From: Mesodorylaimus sp. YZB2_4
Lineage: Eukaryota; Nematoda; Enoplea; Dorylaimida; Dorylaimidae
Direction of reading: 5' to 3'
Assembly: GCA_030248295.1 (NCBI GenBank)
Contig: JASANH010001725.1
Coordinates: 620,001 to 684,000, forward strand
DNA length: 64,000 bases
Positions 14,535-27,386 of the stretch are shown in pieces (within the stretch, counting starts at the first letter, position 1; each line of letters starts with the position of its first letter). A program made the translations under genes and the position numbers. Under the pieces are notes generated by a model that saw nothing but the letters and a program-made list of their open reading frames with translations, ran no database searches and was not told the origin of the DNA.

Positions 14535-17500
14535 TTACCATTTACGAACATTATTCAGAACTGACGTGGTCAACTCCCGAACCTTGGACGACACGTGCGC
14601 ATTCACAGCCACTTTTTCGAGCAGTGGGACACCGCCTTCGTGAACCACATAAGGGCAATATTTGTTACCTAAAGTCGCTTATTTTAGAAACAGTGCACTG
14701 AATCCCACGAACACTGCTTACCATCAACAGTCGTCAAATTAGCCAAAGCCCATATAGACCAGTGTTGAGAGGCTGGCGAATCGACTAGTGGTACCAGACG
14801 AAGAATCGGTTCAAACGATCTGTCAGAAAATCAAGATGATCCACGTAACCCACCTCGAGATTAACGCATCTCCTACCTATAATTGATGAAACGTCTGGCC
14901 TCCACCTGCCAGGTGCCGATGGCAGCAATTACAGCTTGCGTGGCGTCTTCCCGACTCGGATGAACTGACTGCCAGGCCGAAGGCCCGTCACTGAGCATAT
15001 GCGACAACACACCTGCGAAGGGGCACAATGCTTAGCCAACAAGACAGAAGATAAGGTTTGATCTTACCCGCGCTGTTATAGCTGATCTCGATACCGTCAC
15101 TCAAATTCTTCAATAGTTCACTTAAACAATAAAACGTCAATAATGTTTCTCAAATCCCAAATAGTACTCACCAGAACACAGACACGTAATCGGCTTGCAT
15201 TAAATGTGTCCTCATTTCCTTCACCTCGGCTATGTTTCCCTAAAAGCGAATTAATTCCAAATTTTTCTTCCACAAACGAATCCAAGCAAAACGTTTTACC
15301 ATCAAGCCCATCATGTTACGTAAAAGTTCGTTTTTGTCCGGAAATTTCTAGAAAGTAAACTTCTAACTTTTTCTGACAAAATAAAATTGTATCCAGTGCA
15401 AAGGCTAACATGACGGGCCTGTCTGGTACAACATTTCGCCGAACCAGAGATCCAAATTCAACAAAGCAGTTTCTTTTAAAACTTACCAACAGGCCCGTCA
15501 TATTGCGCAAAAGCTTCCGATTTCCGACATAATTCTACGGCGAGTAATACATATGTGCTCGAAACAATAGTGCAAGCAACCTGCACACCCCTCGTCAACA
15601 TACTTTATAGCATTCGTAGAACAATTCCATCCCGCCATTTCGAAGAAATCGATCACAATTGGCCGGTGTCTCGTCTAGAATCGATCAAGTCTCCCCAACT
15701 CGTCACATTCGCATTGCTAAAATCATACCAGTAATATTCCACAAAAAGCTCCACGATACTTCCATCACTTCGTCGCACACGCCAGCTTCGTGACGTCGGC
15801 GAATAACGTTTGATATACGCTACGAATAGATCATTTAGCAAATCAAATTCAACAAGCAAAGCACATAAACTCACTTCAACCGCGTTCAGCTCGCCGACAG
15901 CAACTTTTTGTTCACCTTCCACATGGCACGCCATCGAATTCAATAAATAGACAACAATTCTTTGAGTCATAGGATCTTGAAATTCTTCAATTACACGCAA
16001 AAACAATCTCGCTGCCCTCGTGTAATCGAAAAGTAAATCATTGGGGACATCGAACTGGCACAACGACAAACAACAGTTCCGAACCATTGTTTGCTCCGCT
16101 GAATGTTCTTCCATGCCTGAAATACCAGGTATTACCAGTTCTACAGACTCGTCCAGCAATCAATCCTCTCTCCAACCGGCAGCTGGGTGCGCCGCCCGTC
16201 ATGGTAATGTTTCAGCCAGGGACTAGGTCGGAAGCCTTAATTTGGCCAGAGAAAGTTCCACCAGCTACTCGCTCCAGTAATACGGACCCAGATATACTTA
16301 CACGCTCGCAACATCGTCTGCACTAGGCGTCGCAGCTGTCATCACTAACTGTGAGGCTCCACATGGTTTCCCTCTCGAGACAGGGTTTCCAATGAGGCTA
16401 ACTTACCAGTAAGCAAGGCGTTCACAACGCGCTTCTTTGTGGCCGCTGACATATTGACGTTGCGTATGATGTAAAAGATCGAAGCACTGGCCGCGATTTG
16501 TATACTAGCATCCTCCACATGATTTCCCATAGCGTCCAGCATCAATTGCAAAGCCGCTGCAAATCGATTTGGCGATCCGAATCTGTAGACCTGATAAGCC
16601 TCATTGAGCACTTTCAATAACAATGCGGGCCGTTTCAGGTATTGCTCTATGGCTAACAAAATTTGAGACTCGTTCGCATCGCCAGCAACCTAAAATCAGA
16701 AAACAGTACCTCAGAATTGAGAGCCTGAGAAGAGGGAGGACCGGATTTTCTTACATCCTTTGCAGGAATTCGATGGTAATGAGAGGCTATATCACAGTAA
16801 AAGATCCCCAAATAGTTCAAAGGCCTTTGCAAGGATCTCAAACCGACGATATCGCTTTCAATGACGTTACGCCTGGAAAAAAGGGTATAACTATGTACCA
16901 TTAATCATACCCAAATACGACCTACGTCTGTTTCAGGAAATCGCCCTTGGTTGGATTGCTGGCTAAGTTCGTTGAGGTGATGTCTAATGAAGTCAAGTAC
17001 GGCAATGATGTCACGAACGAATTTAGAGTCGTCACCGGACAAGGATATTGACCGGTGTCTCGACTACTTTGCGACACGTCCAGGTGCCTGAAAGCATACC
17101 AAATTCAGCATATGTCAAAGGAAAAGGAGAAGCGGGACTTGCCGCAGAGTTGTCAAACTGCATATGACATGAGCCGCTTGATACAGATCGGGCACTGAAA
17201 TAGAAAATCAATACTTGAAAAATTGCAGAGTCAAAGAATAAGGGGAAAAGCCGCTTTAGCTTCTCTAAAGGATCATACGAGGGGAAAATATAAGAAAAAT
17301 GATGAAAAAACCATTAGCAAACGTTGGCACTTACCATCGTACAAAATCAACGTTTGAACAAAACGTTGAGGCCGCAGGAAACGCAAATCGCCCATTTTAC
17401 TCCAATAAGACAAGTCCAAATAGAGCAGACGGCGAGTATGATGTAGCAAACATAGAAAGAATTCCGCTACCATGTCTGCCGTGGCCTAAAATCGGAAAGT

Positions 17501-18556
17501 TCTACAAAAAAAGTAAAAAAAGTAGAATATTCTTACGTCGGGAAACGTGTCTTCTAGCTGGTCGCCGTGCAACATCAATGCTTGCAAATTGGAGCAGGAG
17601 TGCGTGATGACAACTTTTCCTTCGCGACCCGTCGACTCCTCGCTTCGTCTCTTGGTGATCAAGGAGGAAGAGGATGAGAGTGTGACTGTCGACGATCGTT
17701 CTAATGTCTTATGTTGACTTTCAGCAGAGCTGGGGGAGTCAGCGGACGGCAGAGACGAGCCCGACGGCGACATTCGACCATCTCCTTCCGAACTGGGAAT
17801 CCTTTGCGACGAAGTGGACGCTGCCGCATTGCCAGCCAGCTCCATAGGAGTGACTCGAGATTGTGCTCCATCGATCACGTCCATGGCTTCGTCATCATCG
17901 CTTTGATCGCTCATCAGTTCCTCGTCCCGTCCGTCCGCCATTTTCCCATTCATTACCTTCACCTCCGAGATTGAGACATCGCCTTTTACGGCCTCTTCCA
18001 AGCTTTTCCACGGCGAATCATCATCGTCCTCATCACCACTGTCTTCGCCTTCCCAATTATCACCAGGATTTTGTAACCAAGGGGCAAATATCTTGACTAA
18101 ACTTCCCAAATTCAACACTCTCAACCGGCTCAGTGGCCCCACACGTTTCAACCACTCGTTCAACTCGTCAGTTAATCCCGAGCAGCCGCTCAAATTGACG
18201 AGCAATAAATTCCGACCGTGCGAAGTCAACAAATAAGTCAAAATTTGATCGTTTACAAAGCTGTTTTCCAAATTTAGATTCATCAAAGGCGTTCTAGACG
18301 AATCTACGAATAAGCCCAGAATCTTCGGCGTCAGAAAGATATTATACCGACCGTGATTTCGACGAAACGAATCCAATAACGCTTCGCATACTGGCAAAGG
18401 AAGAGCGGCCAAATCGTGTCGTAGTCGATAAGGCCACGATGCCACCCCACCCGACGATTCACCCGGTTCCGTTATCGTACTCGGAAACCGAGCGATTACA
18501 TCCGCCGCCAAGGCCGATAGCTTCGGCACTTGCTCGACGTAACAGTCTGCTTCCAT
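14535..18556 (-). CDS. ZER1: ZYG11/ZER1-family Cullin-2 substrate receptor
   Basis: Substrate receptor of CRL2 ubiquitin ligases; the family recognises N-terminal glycine degrons. Fifteen constitutive exons plus one alternative, minus strand: 18556-17537, 17485-17335, 17194-17143, 17087-16926, 16872-16755, 16689-16407, 16116-15875, 15819-15729, 15674-15604, then 15534-15487 (A) or 15347-15300 (B), 15239-15172, 15120-15068, 15012-14877, 14819-14722, 14668-14535; 908 aa with one of A/B. N-terminal leucine-rich repeats (LVNLSGCSGLTDELNEW, LDLSYWS), an LPLPVCEALL VHL-box-like segment, then ARM-like repeats: ASIFYIIRN, MVRNCCLSLCQF, SFLWNITDETPANCDRFL, GNIAEVKEMR, SQHWSIWALANLTT, KYCPYVVHEGG. An acidic/Ser-rich insert fills about residues 166-325, making it longer than human ZER1 or ZYG11B. 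Exon 3 ends at a GC donor (17141-17142). An in-frame ATG at 18,733 would add 59 unconserved residues. I cannot separate ZYG11 from ZER1. Confidence 0.92.
15300..15347 (-). other. ZER1: Alternative exon B of ZYG11/ZER1
   Basis: 48-nt in-frame cassette, encoding KFPDKNELLRNMMGLM, with acceptor TCTAG and donor GTAAAA. It is homologous to exon A (same length, same phase 0) and is the closer match to the human ZER1 segment at this place. Exactly one copy is expected between GMELFYECYK and GNIAEV. Confidence 0.85.
15407..15504 (-). promoter_or_regulatory. Predicted pre-mRNA hairpin over the donor of exon A
   Basis: In the minus-strand transcript, 15504-15484 (3' end of exon A plus its GU donor) can pair with 15428-15407 in the downstream intron: 21 base pairs with one G-U and one bulged G, loop about 55 nt. 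The pairing includes the donor GU. Such a stem could hide exon A's 5' splice site and favour exon B. The pairing is seen in sequence; the regulatory role is inferred. Confidence 0.55.
15487..15534 (-). other. ZER1: Alternative exon A of ZYG11/ZER1
   Basis: 48-nt in-frame cassette encoding NYVGNRKLLRNMTGLL, with acceptor CGTAG and donor GTAAG. It shares LLRNM.GL with exon B. Including both A and B would keep frame but duplicate one helix of an ARM-like repeat, so mutually exclusive use is the simplest reading. Confidence 0.8.
16170..16325 (-). repeat. SINE-like repeat fragment (family A) in ZYG11/ZER1 intron
   Basis: Contains CCGGCAGCTGGG...ACTAGGTCGGAA shared with 7,763-7,805, and CTACTCGCTCCAGTAATACG, a diverged form of the CCACTCGCTCCCAAGCAATA string in the copies at 24 and 52 kb. 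It lies in the intron 16,117-16,406. No coding potential. Confidence 0.5.
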
Positions 18557-20141
18557 TCGTTCTTGTCTTTGGTTCAACTGTTTCACAATTACGATTCTTT
18601 TAGAACCCAAGAAAACAGAAACTTCGACAACTTGCGCAAAATATCTGTCTACGGATATGACAGATGGACGAGCCGACAGCAACCCTCCATGTGCCCATGT
18701 GCCCGTGCCCAAAGCAGCACCTTCTATCAACATGTCTACTACAACGCAGGCTATCTACTGCCTATTTCAAAACGCGCGTATTTAAATTTTAAAAACTTCT
18801 GTGGCCAGATTTTATGATCAATCGAGGTAATATTTACTGCGAGCTGGAAAAGTAAGAGCCATACTAGCTGGGCTTGCATACAATAAAGCACATAGGGCTC
18901 AATGCCTGCGGAAAGTCAGCCACCAGCAGTGGCCCCATGCGTTGGACGATCACGAGAACTGTCAGGGATAGGACTGTGGAACTCCATTTTAGAGTCTTAA
19001 CTGGACACCCTTCCGTTCAGACCCCACGCATACTTGCGGAAGGGGCCTGACAAGGTTCTCTATTCATGGCGTTGAAGGCGAACGGATGTTGGGATATTCT
19101 GATTCGAACATACTGAGAAACAGGTTTGGCGAAATTCGCCTAGCAGTCTACCTACCACCTTCAAATTCTCCCAGCATTGGGAGAATAGCAATGCTGGGTA
19201 ACTTTACACTATGACATGCTTGACCCTCCCAGGGATGGGACCCATGCATGTTATTTCTAGACATTCAGGATCGTCGGCTGCCTATTGCACTAGGAAGAGT
19301 TCTTTCTGGCAGAAATTATCAGCCCTGTATTCCTTATCAGTTATTGCGACGATCGCCAGGCACAGCATGCATAACTCTGCAGACCCCTCCCTGTACGTCT
19401 CGTGTGCACTCGTAATATCGTTATTGCCAAGTAAAACTGCAAGATCGAGCAATTTCGCCTAACAACCACTGCGCTCCACACAGCATCGGAAATAGGTACT
19501 CTTTCCGACATCAGTATCTAACAATGGCAGTCTCTTAATCAGGATCGGCCTTGGCCCTTGATTCTGGCTGCAGTATTCATCAGCTAGTTTTGGGCACATT
19601 TTTAAGCAAGCCCTGGGAAGTTGAAAATACGGTCAGATTGCCCTGGGAATCGGATACCGCCATTTCGATTGTGCAGTGTCATATGGGAATCATGAAGAAA
19701 TGGGTGATGCTTTGAGCAATTTCATTCCGCCATTTCGATGCTGCAGAGAAAAATGAGTGAGTGGCCTTTCAGGTGAAACGTAAAGATGTATCACCAGCAA
19801 GATTTGGAACACGTATCACTCCTGTGACAGGGCTAACCAAGCAATCGATATTATGCTCGAGGAATTTAAAAAATTCCACACCTGGCCCTAGTGCTCATTC
19901 TCTTCTCGATGGGGTTCTACGAAAGTGATAGCTTCTTCCCTCATTGAACAGCCAGTACTGTATTCCCCCTCCATTTCTGGTGGCACTATGAAGACACTTT
20001 CATGTCATGTCATGTCATTTTACTGTCGCCAAGCATCGCTAAAATGCACTCATGGGCGCAGCACACAATATTTATATACTCGTATATGCACATACGAACT
20101 ACACAAGAATATAAGAACTTTGATAATTACTTAGAAAACAG

Positions 20142-20283
20142 GATGAGGATGGGAATACCATGTTTTCTGATATTGATTTTTCGGATATATGGAAGGCGAT
20201 GAAAGAGAGAGTGAAGACTGGGAAAATTCGTAGTATAGGATTATCCAATTTCGATTTCAAACAGATTAAACGTGTTCTTTGCA
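20142..20283 (+). pseudogene. Orphan exon of an aldo-keto reductase
   Basis: After an AACAG acceptor the frame reads DEDGNTMFSDIDFSDIWKAM and then KERVKTGKIRSIGLSNFDFK followed by QIKRVL, which matches the aldo-keto reductase core (W-x-A-M-E-x-L...GLSNF) before the nicotinamide-binding loop. No other AKR exon, start, or catalytic Tyr/Lys/His region is visible within several kb, and no good donor follows. Most likely a captured or relic exon; a rare distant-exon gene is the alternative. Confidence 0.75.
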
Positions 20284-20764
20284 TGCAACCAAGAAGCATG
20301 GAGCAGTGGTCACTGCCCACTGCCCGTTGGCTAACAATGCGCACATATTCCGCAGTGAGACCAGCCGAATCCGTCAGAAGCACATAACTATAACAGGTGA
20401 GAAAACGCGCATCTGATGGAGACAGACATTGAAAAAAGTATTGCATAAAAAGGAAGAAAACTTTCAAGTCTGGACTTTCACTTGACTTCCATGACATGGC
20501 GGCCATCAGTGGTCTCAACCGAAGCTGCCGAGTCACGCATATAACCATAATTCAGCTCAACTCAAGTATCGTTATCCGTAAAAGATTGACAAGATTTTAG
20601 TGGCCATAATTTTAAGCAATCATAGAATAGATTTTCGGGAAAAAAATGGATGGGCGCTAAGTAATGCATTGACGCCTCTAGAAAAATGCGAGTGTAAAGC
20701 GCGATTTTTCCAAATTTTTGGGCTCAAGTCCATTTTGCCTAGCCGGCCAGCATTCATGATATGA

Positions 20765-21065
20765 TAACAAGGCTGTGCGGGGACCAGCGCACACGGCAGC
20801 GTCCCTCTACCTGTCTCCATAATGTAGGAGCCACCTCCACGCGAGGGCATCCTGGACTGGACGCCGACTTCCTCCGACGATGGCGGGTGGACTTTTTACC
20901 CGGCTGGTGTTCGACAGCCTATACTTCCTACCAGTTTGGAATAGCACCTCGACGGAACTGAGTAAGTCACCCAAGGCCTAGCGCGTAAGGTCAGCGAGGG
21001 TTTATTGTCTGCTAACCAACCTTCGTCGCTGTGAATTGAACCCAGGACGAGCCTAGCCTCTCGCT
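20765..21065 (-). repeat. SINE-like repeat, family A, diverged copy
   Basis: Shares CACACGGCAGCGTCCCT, CGACTTCCTC.GACGATGG and GGTCAGCGAGGGTTT with the copies at 24.0 and 52.1 kb, and GAATTGAACCCAGGAC (21,033-21,048), a mutated form of their B-box region. The A-box end is not recognisable here. Confidence 0.6.
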
Positions 21066-21173
21066 TCATTCATTACTGGAGGGAGTGACCGGTGTAGCTG
21101 TTCCACCAGTCCAGCCAACCAAGTCTTTCGCCCTTGTCCATGGCTGAAACATCGCCCTGACCAGGCGCGTGCG

Positions 21174-21222
21174 CGGGGGGGGGGGTGCAAGGGTGCAAAT
21201 GACCCCCCCCCCCCCCCCAGAA
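21174..21222. repeat. Facing poly-G and poly-C runs
   Basis: A run of about 12 G is followed within 20 bp by about 17 C, so the two runs are complementary and could fold into a G-C hairpin. Similar homopolymer runs occur at 51,521, 52,160 and 52,590. Their lengths are the least reliable bases of the window. Confidence 0.6.
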
Positions 21223-21459
21223 AAAGTGTCAGGGTAGTCAAGGAGTGCCTGGTATGGGGAGGCTGTCCACATTTTTCCCACATACCCGGCACTTCGTACA
21301 AAAGTTGAAGTGGTGGGAATTATTTATGCTTGACCGGTGGTTTATAGAGAAAAATCAATCTCTGGGAGCCTGAAAACACAAATTTTTCGCCTTTGGCCCC
21401 CGCCCGGCAGCGCCCCTCCCCTTCCCCTTACCTCAAAGCCTGCGTACGCCCCTGACCCT

Positions 21460-21720
21460 GACGAGTGACCGCTCAAGCTGCCGGCTCTGTGCGGAGTATC
21501 GATTACCGGTCGGGCCTCTACAACACTCCCATCTGGTCCTCTATCGTACTGGGGAGCTGGTGCTGGCACAGAATGCCCTTATGACGTCAGAGGGAATCTA
21601 CCACCAGACTTGGACGCCTAACGGCTTGGATAATCATATCCTGAATGCCGGCCGGCTACAGGCGAACGGGCTGGAAGTCCCTTGGGAACTGGGGCAGCAT
21701 GGGACCCAACCCAAGAAAAA
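21460..21720. repeat. Dispersed-repeat segment
   Basis: Resembles 59,935-60,060 inside the nested transposon: both contain a CTCTATC... segment, GGC(A/G)CAG(A/G)ATGCCCT and GTCAGAGGGAA.CT.CCA in the same order. It probably belongs to the same mobile family; ends not defined. Confidence 0.4.
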
Positions 21721-22388
21721 AGAGCGCAGGTTTGGCCAGCAAAAAATTCTATTCTAGCAATTCGTGGTCAACTTCTTTATCCTATTCTTTGAAGAGTCCT
21801 TTTTAAAATGTCTCCCTTAAAACTTAAAAATTCCTTCTAATGTCACTTCTGCCGCTTCTCGTGATCAACTGTGTCTGCATCTACCGACCTGGGTGTGAGG
21901 TCCGAGCGGAACAGGTGCAACGACCCGACTCTACCCGACTCTACCCAACCCAACGTTGCAACCCAACCTGCTAGCATGATGACTCTCTTCTATTGACAAA
22001 GCGTCATCCACGAAGGACATTCGCACTCAGGTGGGAGTGGGGAGGGGATCGAGGATTGAGGACAAAAGCGAACAGGGGAGAAGTGGGGAGGACGAAGAGA
22101 AGACGTCCGCGTTTGGGCTCCCGTCTTCACGCAATTCGACGTTTCAGATGACAAGTATGCGGGCAGAAGACGGGATTTCAAAGTTCCCGATGCGACTGAC
22201 GTGCCCCACAGCTTGGGTCAGAGCTCGACCTAGAACAGCGGGTTGGTGGGCTGGTCGATGTTGGCAACTGTGAAGCATGACCGCTATACTTTACGCTTTC
22301 AGTGCATGGTGGTTTGTGTGGGCGGGCTCGGTCATTCTCCGAGTGGACGGTGTTGTGAACGGCTGCGTGTGTGAGCATCGTGCGAGAA

Positions 22389-23657
<1,269 letters not shown>

Positions 23658-24019
23658 CAAGTGTCTGATTTCGTTGATGCGGTTTTTTCGCGCTCTTGAG
23701 ATGACCTCACTCATGCTCTTGATTGCCCTCTGTTCTAATCAGCCTTGAACAAAAGGTGAAGCGAATTTGAGCTCGTTATAAGTAGCATGATATTACCTCA
23801 GTACTACTTGAGTGGCCTGTCACGCTGCAGCCTGCAGTTTCGGTGGAGGGGCTAAACTTGACATCCCCTCGACGCCGACCCATAAAACCTAATTGTATTC
23901 GCATGGCTTGGCTGATCGTGAGCATGCATGCTCTGATTTGACTTTCCTGTTCTTTTCTTGTTTAAAACTCTTCTGGGCTTAACCCGTTTTGCCATAACCG
24001 GCTAGTCAAACCATGTAAC

Positions 24020-24345
24020 ACGCACACCGGACCAGCACACACGGCAGCGTCCCCACTAGGCACCTCCACACGAGGGCATCCCGGGCAGGACACCGACTTC
24101 CTCGGACGATGGCGGGTGGGCTGTGACCCGACAACAGAAACTGTCTCTTCGTTTGGCCCCTCTCCACTCGGAGCTCCTGGACGGTACAGGGTCACCCACG
24201 GCCTGGCGTGCAAGGTCAGCGAGGGCTCGAAAACTGACCTCCATCACCAGGGATCGAACCCGGGACGAGTCCAGCCACTCGCTCCCAAGCAATACGGAAA
24301 GACGAATGCCGAACCGCTGCATCACAGCAGCCACGACTTCCTGTT
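24020..24345 (-). repeat. tRNA-derived SINE-like element, family A
   Basis: Read on the minus strand it begins near 24,330 with an A-box-like TGATGCAGCGG and, about 60 bp on, a B box GGGTTCGATCC (24,261-24,251), followed by a body ending near 24,020 (CACACGGCAGCGTCC on plus). The 52-kb copy aligns over its whole length. It fits a Pol III-transcribed tRNA-derived SINE. Lies in the TTBK-Tudor gap (23,658-24,878), which holds no gene. Confidence 0.7.
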
Positions 24346-24732
24346 TCTGATATGAGAGGACTGACAAGTGGGTGCCTTCCCGTCAGTGCGCCAAGGACAA
24401 GACGAGCCAATAGCCCTGGGAAAATGACTGACCCCAACCCGCATTGCATGCAGTCACCTCAGCCAATCACCAGGCAGCATTGCTCACCCTGCCATCAACC
24501 CTCTCATAGTTGTGGTTGTGTCCTCCATCCTGCAGTCCAATGATCCGATACCATGCACTTGATTCACGAGTTTCTCGACCCCAACACATTCATTTCACTG
24601 CCGCCAATCAATATTCGCACCGAAGACAATCCAAACAGAACATTAACTAATAAGTCAATACTCAGTCGTCTCAATGCAACTAACAACTAATACTCAATTC
24701 CTCGCCCACTCAAATTTTGATCCAAACCCGAA

Positions 24733-24738
24733 TTTATT
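24733..24738 (-). terminator. Poly(A) signal AATAAA of the Tudor-domain gene
   Basis: AATAAA on the minus strand about 140 bp beyond the stop at 24,879; the surrounding 200 bp are A/T-rich as expected of a 3' UTR. Confidence 0.55.
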
Positions 24739-24878
24739 TTCTTTGCCACTTAACTGAAACTGCCTGAAGAAATATGAAAATCAACAAAACGAAAATTAAA
24801 TTTAATGGGAAACAGAATTTCGAATCAAAGGTCTCTCTACTGCTTCTCTGCTCATTTTAGTTCCGTCCATAAGTTTGA

Positions 24879-27386
24879 CTAGGCGGACAACGAGTAAAAA
24901 CGACGACGTTGTTCAGGATTCAGGCGTAGTACGAACTCCATCAACGTTTTCCAGTCTTCCTTCGTCACCCGACGAAAATCTTCTACAGCCGCCTCTTTCA
25001 GCCGCTGCTCCTTGGTATCGATATCAGCCAAACTTTCATCCGTTTGAACCCCGACATCGGAACGTGAGGGCGATGTTGAGACCACTGCGGGGAGCAAAAC
25101 GGGATGCGGAGCTGGAAGCACTGATTCAGAATCAGAAGCAACGAAAATTTCCACCGTTGAGCTTAATTCTACCGGGTCATCCAAAATGTTTCCACTCGGA
25201 TTTGGTGTGATTTTTGCCATGGATGAATCTTTTGGTAGAACAGCAGCGCCAGCATTATCACCGCTATCGCCAAAATCTAATCGAGCCAAAGCAGTTTCCA
25301 CGCGGAATTGGTTGAGCACATTATCTCGACACATCTGGGTGTCTTCAGGGATGGGAATGTCTGGTTGTTCGTCAATTCCAACCGTGTTCAAACCCAGTTT
25401 GCGCATTTCTTCCACATTCGCGGCTGACAGTTCCAACGCGCTGTCGTCCGCATCGAGCCATGAACTGGTGGCTCCTTCCGAGCTGGCCTCTCGATTGGCC
25501 ATTGGTCGCTGATAAACTCCGACGTGTCGATACGCTCCCTTCGGCTGGCTCGGATCCAGTCGAGCGCCCAAAGCCTTCATCCTTGGTCTGCCTTGCGTTT
25601 GGTCGCCGTATTCGGGTCCATCGAAACAACAATGAAAGTACGCTCGACAGCCGTACCACTCGTCCAAGGCGATACCTACGCCGTCCACGAATTGATTTGG
25701 CACAAACACGTAGCCGAAATCGCTTTCGGTCATGATAACGCTGTACTCGTCCCGAACCAAATACATCCACCCATGCCCTTCGTGTACTCCGCCGCATAGC
25801 TGAACCGATTTCGCGATCCATTGAGCACGTAGAAGGAAGTCAAAAACTTGATAGGCCGGCTCGGCCCGAACCAAGACTAATCGACCAATTTGAACCGAGG
25901 CCTTTAATGGCTGAGACGAAGTAGCTATATTCTCGTCGAAAAGGCCTTTAGGCGCCCAGATAACTTCTTCGGTTCCACGCACGTACAAACTGCACGCCGT
26001 CTCGCCCACGTATGTGATCACGGCATGCGTGATCATCAAGTTTGGATTTATCGCGTTCAATCTAAAATCGGTCACCGTCCAATCATTTTGCTCGTTGCTG
26101 TTACTTTCGGTCGTGTTCGGCACTTTCGAGGTCGATCCTCTCTTGGCGTCGAATCGCACTCGATCTCCCAGACGAAATAGCCGACTCAAATTGCTTACTT
26201 GCAACGGAGCACCGCGAAACATACATTGTTCTACATCGATTTTGCACTGCCTTATCGGATAGCTGACCAGTCGGATAGACCCATGAGTGGTGTGCAGGTT
26301 GCATAATGTTCCCAAGCCATCTGAAACAGACGATTAATTCTTTTTTGGAAAACTGGTACAAAGATAGCCGATTCTTCCTGCCGGGGGTACAAGCAAGCCC
26401 CCAAAGTCAGCTAGTCCATCCAGACAACCAGAAGAGCTTAACTTACTTATTACGGTAAAACGATTAGGACGTTCTTCGAATGAAGGAGAATGGATTGATG
26501 CTGTTGACTGACTGCATACTTGCGGACCCTACAGAAAAAAATACTATCATATACCGTACTGTTCACTACACGCACTACAACTTACGACTTTAGATGCACC
26601 GATTTTTGGAGTGGCAAGGAATGGTGGTCCTTGCATTACCGACGTTCCAGAAACCCTCCACGGGAAAAGTCCTTCAGTCTGCTCAGCATTCTGGTCAGAA
26701 AGAATGACTTCGAATGATTCCGCGCAACCGATGATGGTGATTTTCACACTCTGATCATCATCGACAAAAGATGGAACTTTGATATCTTGCGCTTCTAAAT
26801 TGAAGTATAATCAAAAGCCTATTGTGAAAGAACGCAAGCTCGGACTTACTAGTTAGCGTGCAACGAATAACAGGCGGAACCATGTTGCCGTGCCCACGAA
26901 ACAAAGGTTTAATTTCGTTTTCTTGGCATCGTTGAGAATTTCCGTAATCAACGAACACAACCATATTGTACTCCAAGTCCACCAAACGTGCTCGGTACCA
27001 TTTGTTCACTTTTCGGTACAGGGCAGCGCATGGCATTCCTTTCTTCCATAAACCAAGGTCCTTCATAGAAGGCAATCGATTCTGAAAAAAACCCAGATAC
27101 TGAATGATCAAAGGCAAAAACTACTCGAGATTCCTACAGCGGAATAGAAGCAATCAATTTCAATGTCGAGTCGGTATAGAGCCTCGGAATTGAAAGTGTT
27201 CGGGCGAACGTAGAAGTCGCACCAATCGGATCCCCCAACGACCGTGCCAACGAATTCGTCGCCCATCTTCGCTTCGAATCGTGGGTATTCTAAAGTCAAT
27301 TCAGTCCCCCGCCTTGGCTCCTGTAAATCCTATATTCTTACAGAATTCTTAAAATTAAAAAATTCACTTACACTCGCCTCAGCCAT
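24879..27386 (-). CDS. Tudor-domain-containing protein
   Basis: Six exons, minus strand: 27386-27372, 27320-27138, 27081-26850, 26794-26586, 26528-26447, 26320-24879; 2,163 nt = 720 aa. The first coding exon is only 15 nt (MAEAS). Exons 2-3 encode an extended-Tudor core: GDEFVGTVVGGSDWCDFYVR, then AALYRKVNKWYRARLVD and VVFVDYGNSQ, containing the aromatic-cage residues expected for methyl-arginine binding. Tudor proteins of this kind usually bind arginine-methylated PIWI/Argonaute partners in germ granules. The long last exon lacks a second clear Tudor core; it has a beta-rich middle (VGETACSLYVRGTEEVIWA) and ends in a helical LRLNPEQRRRFYSL. Orthology to a specific TDRD is not clear. The start is the first ATG, conserved in frame through the short exon. 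Confidence 0.85.

Larger units (their letters stand above)
18557..22388. other. Repeat-rich intergenic region between ZYG11/ZER1 and TTBK
   Basis: 3.8 kb without a complete gene. It holds the 5' flank of ZYG11/ZER1 (including an in-frame upstream ATG at 18,733), an orphan aldo-keto reductase exon at 20,142, repeat fragments at 20,765-21,065 and 21,460-21,720, and a G-run/C-run pair near 21,175-21,220. From 18,900 to 20,100 I see nothing recognisable. Confidence 0.5.
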
